Source: Oscillospiraceae bacterium (GTDB lineage: Bacteria; Bacillota; Clostridia; Oscillospirales; Oscillospiraceae). From it: a stretch of 64,000 nt of DNA. The stretch is taken from contig CADBKO010000013.1 of the NCBI GenBank assembly GCA_902795345.1, positions 30,884 to 94,883 of the forward strand, read 5' to 3'. A program made the position numbers and the translations under genes. The notes under the pieces are model-generated. The model was not told where the DNA came from, did no database searches, and saw nothing but the letters and a program-made list of their open reading frames with translations. Shown one piece after another: positions 37,742 to 45,471 of this stretch. Every line of letters begins with the position of its first letter. The stretch's first letter is position 1.

Positions 37742-37940
37742 CGCCGCCGCGAACGATAACGAAGTCCACGACGACTCTAAGCTCTTTGACCTCAATCCCT
37801 TTTCGTCCTTCCAAAAACAAAACCGGAGCCCAGCTTGGCGGGTCCGGTTTTGAGAGGAGGAGCGACGTAGTGAATGAGAGACGGCGTTTGATTTAAAAAA
37901 GAAAACGCCGTCGCGAACGATACGAAGTCCGCGACGACGA
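37742..37940. repeat. Dispersed palindromic repeats between prsW and tRNA-Thr
   Basis: Two copies of a 34-bp element with the core CGCGAACGATACGAAGTC and GACGAC edge lie at 37742-37775 and 37906-37940, the first diverged. Between them are two hairpins: AAAACCGGA / TCCGGTTTT (37819-37851), which may terminate the PrsW gene, and GACGGCGTTT / AAACGCCGTC (37880-37911). No coding capacity. Confidence 0.65.
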
Positions 37941-38016
37941 TGGAGCTAGTGGGGAGACTCGAACTCCCGACCTGCTGATTACGAATCAGCTGCTCTACCG
38001 ACTGAGCTACACTAGC
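37941..38016 (-). tRNA. tRNA-Thr (anticodon CGT)
   Basis: Minus-strand cloverleaf GCTAGTG / CACTAGC, anticodon loop ATTCGTAAT (CGT), T-arm GGGAGTTCGAGTCTCCC, encoded CCA. Confidence 0.95.
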
Positions 38017-38037
38017 ATTTGCACATCAGCAAACGGT

Positions 38038-38066
38038 ATATTAGCAGACCGGCAGGCGATTGTCAA
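38038..38066 (-). promoter_or_regulatory. Promoter for tRNA-Thr
   Basis: -35 TTGACA (38061-38066), 17-base spacer, -10 TAATAT (38038-38043) on the minus strand. Confidence 0.8.
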
Positions 38067-38118
38067 TCCTTTTTTCCGCAGCGGCATGAACCGGCCTTTG
38101 GTCTGACAGGAGGTTTCC

Positions 38119-38928
38119 ATGAAGGAAAAAATGCGCATCGTTATCAAGGTCGGTACTTCCACCCTGACGCACGAATCCGGCTCTCTGAACCTGCAGCGGA
38201 TCGAGCGGATGGCGCGGGTGCTGGCGGACCTGCACGGCATGGGGCATGAGGTGATCCTGGTCTCCTCCGGCGCCATCGCCGTTGGAGTGGCGGAGCTCCA
38301 GATGGGCGCGCGGCCGACGGAGCTGCGCTATAAGCAGGCTGCCGCGGCGGTGGGCCAATGCAACATCATGCATATCTATGATAAGCTCTTCTCCGAGTAT
38401 ACCTGCTCGGTTGCCCAGATCCTGCTGACCGGAGACGACGTGGACGATCCTCTGCGGGCGGAGCATCTGTCCAACACCTTCTCCGCCCTGCTGGAAATGG
38501 GTGTGATCCCCATCGTCAACGAAAACGACTCCGTCTCCTCTGCGGAGATCGAGACCGGCCACAACAAGATCCTGGGCGACAACGACACGCTCAGCGCCAT
38601 CGTCGCCAAGCTCTGCAAGGCGGACCTGCTGGTGCTGCTCAGCGACATTGACGGGCTGTTCGATGCGGACCCCCATTCCAATCCCGATGCGAAGCTGATC
38701 CCCTGCGTATCGGAGCTGACGGAGGAAGTGCTGCATCTGGCGGGCGGCAGCGGCACCTGGCGGGGCACCGGCGGCATGGCCACCAAGCTGAACGCTGCGG
38801 GCATCGCCATGGCTGCCGGTGTGGAAATGGTCATCACCAACGGCAGCCGCATGGAAGACATTTACGGCATCGTCGCGGGGCAGCCCATCGGCACCCGCTT
38901 CCTTGCCGCTGATACCGGGAGGGAATGA
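38119..38928 (+). CDS. proB: Glutamate 5-kinase
   Basis: First step of proline synthesis: phosphorylates the gamma-carboxyl of glutamate. Amino-acid kinase fold with IVIKVGTSTL at the N-terminus, LVSSGAIAVG and NENDSVS, and the GTGGMATKLNAA phosphate-binding segment. At 269 residues it lacks the C-terminal PUA domain of the E. coli enzyme, as in many Gram-positives. AGGAGG before the ATG; overlaps proA as ATGA. Confidence 0.94.
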   Translation: MKEKMRIVIKVGTSTLTHESGSLNLQRIERMARVLADLHGMGHEVILVSSGAIAVGVAELQMGARPTELRYKQAAAAVGQCNIMHIYDKLFSEYTCSVAQILLTGDDVDDPLRAEHLSNTFSALLEMGVIPIVNENDSVSSAEIETGHNKILGDNDTLSAIVAKLCKADLLVLLSDIDGLFDADPHSNPDAKLIPCVSELTEEVLHLAGGSGTWRGTGGMATKLNAAGIAMAAGVEMVITNGSRMEDIYGIVAGQPIGTRFLAADTGRE

Positions 38929-40175
38929 ATATGACGCTGAATGAACTCGGCGCGGCGGCCAAAGCGGCCTCCCGCGTTCTGGCTATTGCGGGCACAGCCC
39001 AAAAAGATCGGGCGCTGGCCGCCATCGCCGCGAAGCTGAACGAAAACAAAGCTCTGTGGCTGGCCGCCAACGAAGAAGACCTGGCCGCCGCCCGGGCCTC
39101 GGGCATGCGCAGTGCGCTGCTGGACCGGCTCACCCTGACGGAAAAGCGGATCGCGGGCGTCACCGAAGGGGTGACGCAGGTGGCCGCTTTGCCGGACCCC
39201 ATCGGCAGCGTGGACCGGATGGAAACGCGGCCCAACGGCCTCATCATCGGGCGCAGGCGCGTGCCCCTGGGCGTGATCGCCATCATCTTTGAAGCGAGGC
39301 CCAACGTGGCGGTGGACGCCGCCGCCCTCTGCCTCAAATCCGGCAACGCCTGCATCCTGCGCGGGGGCAAGGAGGCCATCCGCTCCAATATGGCGGCGGT
39401 AAAGCTGATGCGCGAAGCGCTGAAGGAAGCCGGACTGCCGGAGGACTGTGTCTGCCTGGTGGAGGACACAAGCCGGGACAGCGCCCGGGGGTTGATGCAC
39501 CTCAGCGAATATGTGGACGTGCTGATCCCCCGTGGCGGGGCGCAGCTTATCCGCACCGTGGCGAAGGAAGCGACCGTGCCCGTCATCCGCACAGGCGAGG
39601 GCGTCTGCCATGTATATATCGACAAGGACGCGGACCTGGATATGGGGGCGAAGATCCTCTACAACGCAAAATGCTCCCGCCCCTCCGTCTGCAACGCTGC
39701 TGAGTGCGTCCTGATCCATCGGGACGTCGCCGCCGCATTCCTGAATAAGGCGGTCCCGCTGCTGGACGCGGACAAGGTGGAGCTGCGCTGCGACGAAGCG
39801 TCCCTGGCCATCCTGGGCAGCCGGGGCGTACCTGCCACGGAGGAGGATTGGGACGCGGAATACGGCGATTACATCCTGGCTGTCAAGGTCGTGGACAGCA
39901 CGGAAGAGGCCATGGCTTTCATCGAAGCCCACGGCACCGGCCACTCCGAGGCCATCGTTACCAAGGATTACTTCACTTCCCAGCGGTTCCTAAACGAAGT
40001 GGACGCCGCTGCCGTCTATGTCAACGCCTCCACCCGCTTCACCGACGGCGGCGAATTCGGCCTGGGCGCGGAGATCGGCATCTCCACCCAGAAGATGCAC
40101 GCCCGGGGCCCCATGGGCCTCACAGAGCTGACCAGCTGGAAATACGTGATCTACGGTGAGGGACAGGTGCGATAA
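38925..40175 (+). CDS. proA: Glutamate-5-semialdehyde dehydrogenase (gamma-glutamyl phosphate reductase)
   Basis: Second step of proline synthesis, reducing gamma-glutamyl phosphate with NADPH. Aldehyde dehydrogenase fold; PLGVIAIIFEARPNVAVDAA binds the cofactor, and SVCNAAE holds the catalytic cysteine. The C-terminal GLGAEIGISTQKMHARGPMG is a hallmark. Full length, 416 residues. An operon with proB that ends in a strong terminator. No proC in the window. Confidence 0.95.
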   Translation: MNMTLNELGAAAKAASRVLAIAGTAQKDRALAAIAAKLNENKALWLAANEEDLAAARASGMRSALLDRLTLTEKRIAGVTEGVTQVAALPDPIGSVDRMETRPNGLIIGRRRVPLGVIAIIFEARPNVAVDAAALCLKSGNACILRGGKEAIRSNMAAVKLMREALKEAGLPEDCVCLVEDTSRDSARGLMHLSEYVDVLIPRGGAQLIRTVAKEATVPVIRTGEGVCHVYIDKDADLDMGAKILYNAKCSRPSVCNAAECVLIHRDVAAAFLNKAVPLLDADKVELRCDEASLAILGSRGVPATEEDWDAEYGDYILAVKVVDSTEEAMAFIEAHGTGHSEAIVTKDYFTSQRFLNEVDAAAVYVNASTRFTDGGEFGLGAEIGISTQKMHARGPMGLTELTSWKYVIYGEGQVR

Positions 40176-40189
40176 GCTGAAACGAAATG

Positions 40190-40230
40190 CGCCCCCGATG
40201 CGGTTCTGGTTTCCGCATCGGGGGCGTTTT
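40190..40230 (+). terminator. Terminator of proBA
   Basis: Perfect 14-bp stem CGCCCCCGATGCGG / CCGCATCGGGGGCG with a 9-base loop and TTTT; lies between convergent proA and glyA and may serve both. Confidence 0.92.
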
Positions 40231-40243
40231 GATTCAAAGGACG

Positions 40244-41530
40244 TTACGCGGGGAACATGCTGTCCCGGGTGGAGGGGGTCTTCCGCTCGTAGATGGGGAA
40301 GCGGCGGCAAAGCTCCGCGACCCGGTTCATGACCTCCTTGCGGTTGGCGGCGAAGTCCAGGGTGGCCTTGCAGATGAGCTCGCCCACTTCCCGCATCTCC
40401 GGCTCCTTGAAGCCGCGGCTGGTGACGGCGGGAGAACCCAGGCGCAGGCCGCTGGACTCCTTGGGCGGACGGGGATCGGCGGGAACGGCATTCTTGTTGG
40501 CTGTAATGTGGACGCTGTCCAGACGCGTCTCCAGCTCCTTGCCGCTGATGTCCATTTTGCGGAGGTCCACCAGCATCAGGTGGTTGTCCGTGCCGCCGGA
40601 AACGAGATCCAGACCGCCTTCCATCAGGCTTTCGGCCAGGGTGGCGGCGTTGGCAACGATCTGGTGCTGATAGGCCTTGAAATCCGGGCGCAGGGCTTCG
40701 CCCAGGGCCACGGCCTTTGCGGCGATGATGTGCATGAGGGGGCCGCCCTGCACGCCGGGGAAGATGGCGCTGTTGATCTTCCGGGCGATGTCGGCGTCGT
40801 TGGTGAGGATGATGCCGCCCCGGGGACCGCGCATGGTCTTATGGGTGGTGGTGGTGACCACGTCGGCATAGGGAACGGGAGAGGGGTGCTCCCCTGCCGC
40901 CACCAGGCCCGCGATGTGGGCCATGTCCACCATCAGATATGCGCCCACCTCTTTGGCGATCTCGCTGAAGATGGCATAGTCGATGACCCGGGGATAGGCG
41001 GAAGCGCCGGCAATGATCATTTTGGGATGGTTGGCCAAAGCCAGTTCCCGGACCTGGTCGTAGTCGATGCGGCCCGTGGCGGGATCCAGACCATAGGAGA
41101 CGATGTGATAATTCTTTCCGGAGAAGTTGGCCGCGCTGCCGTGTGTCAGGTGGCCGCCGTTATCCAGGGACATGCCCATGACGGTATCCCCCGGCTTGCA
41201 GAGGGCCAGGTAGACGGCATAGTTGGCCTGAGAGCCGCTGTGGGCCTGCACGTTTGCATAGTGGGCGTCGAAGATGATCTTGGCCCGCTCGATGCAGATA
41301 TTCTCCGCCATGTCCACATACTCGCAACCGCCGTAAAACCGGCGTCCGGGATAACCTTCGGCATACTTGTTGGTCAGTACGGAGCCCATGACGGCCATGA
41401 CCTCCTGACTGACCAGGTTCTCCGAGGCGATCAGCTCCAGATTGTTGCGCTGCCGGTCCAGCTCCAGAGAAAGCACCTTTGCGATCTCGGGATCATAAGC
41501 GCTGATATACTGCATACTCTCTTCTACCAT
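40244..41530 (-). CDS. glyA: Serine hydroxymethyltransferase
   Basis: PLP enzyme that interconverts serine and glycine while charging tetrahydrofolate with one-carbon units. Motifs: [26 protein letters not shown], and [14 protein letters not shown] with the PLP-binding lysine. ATG 41530 (MVEESM) has a GGAGG box six bases upstream; an ATG at 41536 touches that box. 428 residues. Controlled by a glycine riboswitch and a strong promoter upstream. Confidence 0.95.
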   Translation of the reverse strand: MVEESMQYISAYDPEIAKVLSLELDRQRNNLELIASENLVSQEVMAVMGSVLTNKYAEGYPGRRFYGGCEYVDMAENICIERAKIIFDAHYANVQAHSGSQANYAVYLALCKPGDTVMGMSLDNGGHLTHGSAANFSGKNYHIVSYGLDPATGRIDYDQVRELALANHPKMIIAGASAYPRVIDYAIFSEIAKEVGAYLMVDMAHIAGLVAAGEHPSPVPYADVVTTTTHKTMRGPRGGIILTNDADIARKINSAIFPGVQGGPLMHIIAAKAVALGEALRPDFKAYQHQIVANAATLAESLMEGGLDLVSGGTDNHLMLVDLRKMDISGKELETRLDSVHITANKNAVPADPRPPKESSGLRLGSPAVTSRGFKEPEMREVGELICKATLDFAANRKEVMNRVAELCRRFPIYERKTPSTRDSMFPA

Positions 41531-41555
41531 GTCCATCCTCCTGTCAATAAATAAA

Positions 41556-41571
41556 GCCGCCTGAAGGCAGC
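41556..41571 (-). terminator. Possible riboswitch-controlled terminator before glyA
   Basis: Hairpin GCTGCC / GGCGGC with loop TTCA, followed on the glyA strand by TTTATTTATT. It lies between the glycine aptamer and the glyA ribosome-binding site. Confidence 0.6.
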
Positions 41572-41617
41572 TCCGAAAAAGCGCAGAGACGGCACCGGCC
41601 CCAGCCGGAACGCGCCC

Positions 41618-41712
41618 CTCTGTCCTTTTGCCTGAGAGATTCGGGCTGCATAGCCCTTGCACCTTCGGCACTCATGCATGGATGAGCTTCTCCAGAGTTT
41701 CCTCCACTGCCG
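41618..41712 (-). promoter_or_regulatory. Glycine riboswitch upstream of glyA
   Basis: Minus-strand leader contains the conserved core elements of the glycine (gcvT) aptamer: CTCTGGAGA, GTGCCGAAGGTGCAAG, and ATCTCTCAGGCAAAAGGACA. I can see one aptamer rather than the usual tandem pair. Glycine binding is expected to alter glyA expression; direction cannot be told by eye. Confidence 0.9.
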
Positions 41713-41772
41713 GTCTTGCGCGCATGCCCGAACAATTCCGGCCGTTTCCCAGGGTCTTATAGAATTTGTGCG

Positions 41773-41801
41773 ATAATAGCACAGGCAAAAGCAATTGTCA
41801 A
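41773..41801 (-). promoter_or_regulatory. Promoter for glyA and its riboswitch leader
   Basis: -35 TTGACA (41796-41801), 17-base spacer, -10 TATTAT (41773-41778) on the minus strand, upstream of the aptamer. Confidence 0.8.
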
Positions 41802-41886
41802 GGGCGAAATTCCGGCGCTGAAACTTGTTTTTTTCGTCTCTATCATCCGAACACATTGCAGTCCGTGCCTATATGAAATGTATTTC

Positions 41887-41915
41887 TTGACTTCTGTTCA
41901 AGCAAGTCTTATTCT
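41887..41915 (+). promoter_or_regulatory. Promoter for the MBL/HD-GYP/FecR/cyclase operon
   Basis: -35 TTGACT (41887-41892), 17-base spacer, -10 TATTCT (41910-41915), about 40 bases before the first gene of the operon. Confidence 0.65.
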
Positions 41916-41956
41916 ATTTATATGGATAAATATAGACATTGAAAGCTGGTGACTTC

Positions 41957-42757
41957 TTGGATACCGTAACGATCCTCGGCACCAGAGGTTCCATACCCAG
42001 AGCGGGGCAGGAATTCACCCGCTACGGGGGAGATACGATCTGTGTTCTCGTGGAGCTGGCCGGAGAAACTATCCTGCTGGATGCCGGTACCGGGCTTTTG
42101 AACTGCGACATTCCCGGAGGGACCGAGGAAAAGCCCATCCCGCTGCTGCTGTCCCATTTCCACGCGGATCATCTGCTGGGGCTGCCGATGGCCCCCCTTC
42201 TGATGGACACGGACAATCACATCGACATCTATGCCCAAAGCCGGTTCGGCATGGACGCGGAAGAACGCATTGAGCGGCTTCTTTCCCCTCCCATCTGGCC
42301 TGTCACGCTGGAGCTGCTTCCCGCCTGGATCAGATACAGGGAATTGCCGAATACGCTGCAGCTCGGCGCTGTGACGGTGGAGACCATGGAAGGCTGCCAC
42401 CCCGACGGCGTTACTCTGATGAAGCTCCGGGGAGGCGGAAAAAGCATCGTTTTTCTGACGGACTGCACCTATACGGAGGACATCTTCCCCAAGCTGACGG
42501 GTTTTGCCCGGGGCTGCGACCTGATGCTGTGCGACGGGCAGTATTCCGACGAAGAGTGGAAAACACGCAGCGCTTTCGGCCACAACACCTGGAAGCGCGC
42601 TGCCCAATTGGGCCTGGCCTGCGGCGCGAAAAAGATACGAATCATCCACCATGATCCATTCCACACGGACCGTATGCTGGAGGAGGCTGAGCCCCAGCTT
42701 TCCGCCCTCCATCCCGACTGCAGCTTTGCGCTTGCCCGAGAGGAGATCAAATTATGA
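41957..42757 (+). CDS. MBL-fold metallo-hydrolase
   Basis: Metallo-beta-lactamase fold protein related to the RNase Z/phosphodiesterase group. Zinc motif HFHADHLLG, an Asp in LTDCTY and a late His pair IIHHDPFH supply metal ligands. Start is uncertain: TTG 41957 gives DTVTILGTRGSIPR, the usual family opening; TTG 41939 adds six residues. The stop overlaps the HD-GYP gene as ATGA, so it may be the first gene of the signalling operon. With a cyclase in the operon, a cyclic-nucleotide phosphodiesterase is a plausible guess, but unproven. Confidence 0.78.
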   Translation: MDTVTILGTRGSIPRAGQEFTRYGGDTICVLVELAGETILLDAGTGLLNCDIPGGTEEKPIPLLLSHFHADHLLGLPMAPLLMDTDNHIDIYAQSRFGMDAEERIERLLSPPIWPVTLELLPAWIRYRELPNTLQLGAVTVETMEGCHPDGVTLMKLRGGGKSIVFLTDCTYTEDIFPKLTGFARGCDLMLCDGQYSDEEWKTRSAFGHNTWKRAAQLGLACGAKKIRIIHHDPFHTDRMLEEAEPQLSALHPDCSFALAREEIKL

Positions 42758-44205
42758 CGCCTGAACAGATCCGACAGTTTTTGAGCATGTGCCTTTCCCT
42801 CTCCTCCGAACGGGACCGGGAAAAGCTCCTCTCCCAGATCCTGGATACCGCTATGGACCTGTCCAATTGCGACGCGGGCACCCTTTACCTCCTGGAGGAC
42901 GACGGACTTCATTTCTGCCGTATGGTGACCCGTTCCATGAACATCCGGCAGGGCGGCCATGCCGACCCCATTACCCTGCCGCCGGTGCCTATGGAACCCA
43001 GCTACGTCTGCTCCTGGGTCGTGCTCCACAACGAGCCCATCAACGTTGCCGACGTGCACACGGACACCCGATTCAATTTCTCCGGCTCCGCCAAGTACGA
43101 CGAGATGACCGGCTACTGCACCAAGACCATGCTGGTGGTCCCCTTGGCCAACGACCGGGGCGACCTCATCGGCGCGATGCAGCTTATCAACGCCCTGGAT
43201 AAAGACGGGGTCACGATCCCCTTTGCTTCCAGTGTGGAACTGCTGGTCATGGCAATCTCCTCCCAGGCGGCCATCAGCCTCACCAATATGCTCTATGCCG
43301 AGCAGATCACTTCCCTGCTGGATTCCCTGGTAGGGGCGCTCTCCGCCGCCATCGACGAACGCACACCTTATAATGCGAACCACACCCGCAATATGGTGAA
43401 GTATGCGACGCGCTTTCTGGACTGGCTGGACAAGCAGGACAGCGAGAAGCGATTCGACGGCGACAAAAAGCGCACCTTCCTTCTGAGCGTCTGGCTCCAT
43501 GACGTGGGCAAGCTGGTAGTACCGCTGGAGGTCATGGACAAGGAAAGCCGGCTGGGACCTGCCCTGGATGGCATCCAGCAGCGCTTCCGCGCCATGGCAC
43601 TGCTGGATCGCATTTCTTTGCTGGAAGGCAGGATTTCCCGGGAAGAAGCGGAGAAGCGCAGCACCATCCGGGAGACCGGCATGGACCTGATCGAGCGGGT
43701 GAACAAGGCCGGGTTCGTGACGGACGAAGATCTTGCGCGGATCGACACTCTGGCCGCCCGGGAATACATCGACGAGAACGGTAAGACCCAGACCTGGCTC
43801 ACGGAGGAGGAACGGAAAGACCTCTCCGTCCGCAAGGGCACTCTGACCCCGGAGGAGCGCGCCATCATGGAAAGCCACGCCTCCGTGACCGCCCGCATCC
43901 TGGGCCACGTCACCTTCCCGAAAATCTATGCGCAGGTCCCCAAGTGGGCCAGCGCCCACCACGAATATCTCAACGGGAAGGGCTACCCCGATCATCTCAC
44001 TGCCGAGGACATTCCCTGGGAAGTGCGTCTATTGACCATCCTGGATGTGTTTGACGCGCTGACGGCCCGGGACCGCCCCTATAAGCCCCCCATGCCTGCG
44101 GAAAAGGCCCTGGGCATCCTCCACAGCATGGTGGAAGAAGGCAGCCTGGACGGCGACATCCTGGCGCTCTACGAAGCCAGCAAGGCTTGGGAGGAAAGCG
44201 CATGA
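42754..44205 (+). CDS. GAF domain and HD-GYP phosphohydrolase protein
   Basis: Cytoplasmic signalling protein. A GAF domain (about 1-170: NCDAGTLYLLEDDGLHFCRM, then MLVVPLANDRGDLIGAMQLIN) is followed by an HD-GYP type domain: HD in LHDVGKLVVP (His249, Asp250), HHEYLNGKGYP (His402, His403) and a late RPYKPPMPAEKA. The spacing between the HD and HHE motifs is about 150 residues against roughly 60 in usual HD-GYP domains, so about 90 residues are inserted. HD-GYP proteins usually break down c-di-GMP; this is not certain here given the insertion. Gene overlaps both neighbours. Confidence 0.82.
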   Translation: MTPEQIRQFLSMCLSLSSERDREKLLSQILDTAMDLSNCDAGTLYLLEDDGLHFCRMVTRSMNIRQGGHADPITLPPVPMEPSYVCSWVVLHNEPINVADVHTDTRFNFSGSAKYDEMTGYCTKTMLVVPLANDRGDLIGAMQLINALDKDGVTIPFASSVELLVMAISSQAAISLTNMLYAEQITSLLDSLVGALSAAIDERTPYNANHTRNMVKYATRFLDWLDKQDSEKRFDGDKKRTFLLSVWLHDVGKLVVPLEVMDKESRLGPALDGIQQRFRAMALLDRISLLEGRISREEAEKRSTIRETGMDLIERVNKAGFVTDEDLARIDTLAAREYIDENGKTQTWLTEEERKDLSVRKGTLTPEERAIMESHASVTARILGHVTFPKIYAQVPKWASAHHEYLNGKGYPDHLTAEDIPWEVRLLTILDVFDALTARDRPYKPPMPAEKALGILHSMVEEGSLDGDILALYEASKAWEESA

Positions 44206-45437
44206 AGAGACTGCTCGCTCTCCTTTTTGCCCTGGTCCTCCTGCTGGGCCTGGCCGCTCCGGCTTCAGCGGCGAAGGCGAAAGCTGTCGTCCTGCGCCTT
44301 CAGGTCGCGGAGGGCAGCGTTTATGTGCGGGATGCGGCGGGAGTCCCCGTCACCTATACCAAGGACATGCGCCTTTACAGCGGCTATTCCGTTTCAACCG
44401 ACGACAAGAGCAGCGCTTATATCCTCCTGGACGAGGATAAAGCCGTCAAGCTGGACCGAAATACCACTGTGGCGATCAAAAAATCCGGCAAGAAGCTCCA
44501 GGTCAAGCTGAAAGCAGGACAGCTCTTTTTCAATGTGACGGCGCCTCTGAACAGCGGCGAAGCCCTGGAGATCCGCACCAGCTCCATGATCGTGGGCGTA
44601 CGCGGCTCCTCCGGCATCGTCAGCCTGCGGGAAGTGATCTTCATTACCGGCCACGGCGTCGTGACCTGCGGCGGACGGCAGTATGCCATCGCCGGCGGTG
44701 AAGCCTTCCGGCCCAGGTCAGGCGTCCATCCTGCGGGCGTCCCTGCCCTCCCCGCTCTCTGTCTGAAAGAGATCCGGGACGATGCGCGGCTTCAGTCCCG
44801 CATCCGGGAGGAAGGCGTCTATGATCCCGAATTGCTGATCGCGGCTATTCCGGCTGCGGAGCTGCGGGAGGAAGAAGAATGGGACGAGGCCGAAGCAGCC
44901 ATGATCCCGCTCCCTGCCGCTGACTCCGTAGAACCGGCTTTCCCACAGGGTTCTGCCGAACCAGCTTCCTACACCATCACCTGGAAGGACGACGAAGGAA
45001 ACGTCATTGACACCACATCCGTTGCCGCCGGGGAAACGCCGAGCCACGAAGCGCCGGTCAAGGAAGCCACCGACAAGGCAAGCTACGCCTTTGTGGGCTG
45101 GGATCGGCAGCCTGCCCCCGCCACGGAGGACACGACTTATACGGCGGTATTTGAAGCGACCTATGATTTCACCGCCATCATTCCCCCGGGAACGGCCAAC
45201 ATGCCCTATCAGATCTACTACAACACGTCGGGCAACACCCCCATCACCACCGCCAAGGAGGGGGAGGAATTCACCTTCTATCTGACCAGCCCCAATAGCG
45301 ACGTTATGGCATATTCCATCCGGCTGAACGGCGAGCTGCTCGGTGAGGAAAGCGTCTATTTCAGCAAAGAATCCGACGCCCTCGTCTGCACCTTTACCGT
45401 TCCGAAGGATCCCACCATCGAGATCGTGCCCGGCTGA
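44202..45437 (+). CDS. Secreted FecR-domain protein 1 with one InlB-type repeat
   Basis: A 411-residue protein with a signal peptide (residues 1-23, LALLFALVLLLGLAAPASA), then a FecR-like domain (about 25-150: GSVYVRDAAGVPV, SGYSVSTDDKSSAYILLDED, VGVRGSSGIVSLREV), a linker, and one InlB/Listeria-Bacteroides type repeat (YTITWKDDEGNVIDT to YTAVFEAT). The C-terminal 90 residues are unlike the other two paralogues. The FecR domain normally relays a signal to an anti-sigma or transport partner; here no FecI-type sigma is present. ATG overlaps the HD-GYP stop. Confidence 0.8.
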   Translation: MKRLLALLFALVLLLGLAAPASAAKAKAVVLRLQVAEGSVYVRDAAGVPVTYTKDMRLYSGYSVSTDDKSSAYILLDEDKAVKLDRNTTVAIKKSGKKLQVKLKAGQLFFNVTAPLNSGEALEIRTSSMIVGVRGSSGIVSLREVIFITGHGVVTCGGRQYAIAGGEAFRPRSGVHPAGVPALPALCLKEIRDDARLQSRIREEGVYDPELLIAAIPAAELREEEEWDEAEAAMIPLPAADSVEPAFPQGSAEPASYTITWKDDEGNVIDTTSVAAGETPSHEAPVKEATDKASYAFVGWDRQPAPATEDTTYTAVFEATYDFTAIIPPGTANMPYQIYYNTSGNTPITTAKEGEEFTFYLTSPNSDVMAYSIRLNGELLGEESVYFSKESDALVCTFTVPKDPTIEIVPG

Positions 45438-45471
45438 TCTGCTGACCCGTTTTTAAATGGAGGAATCCACT

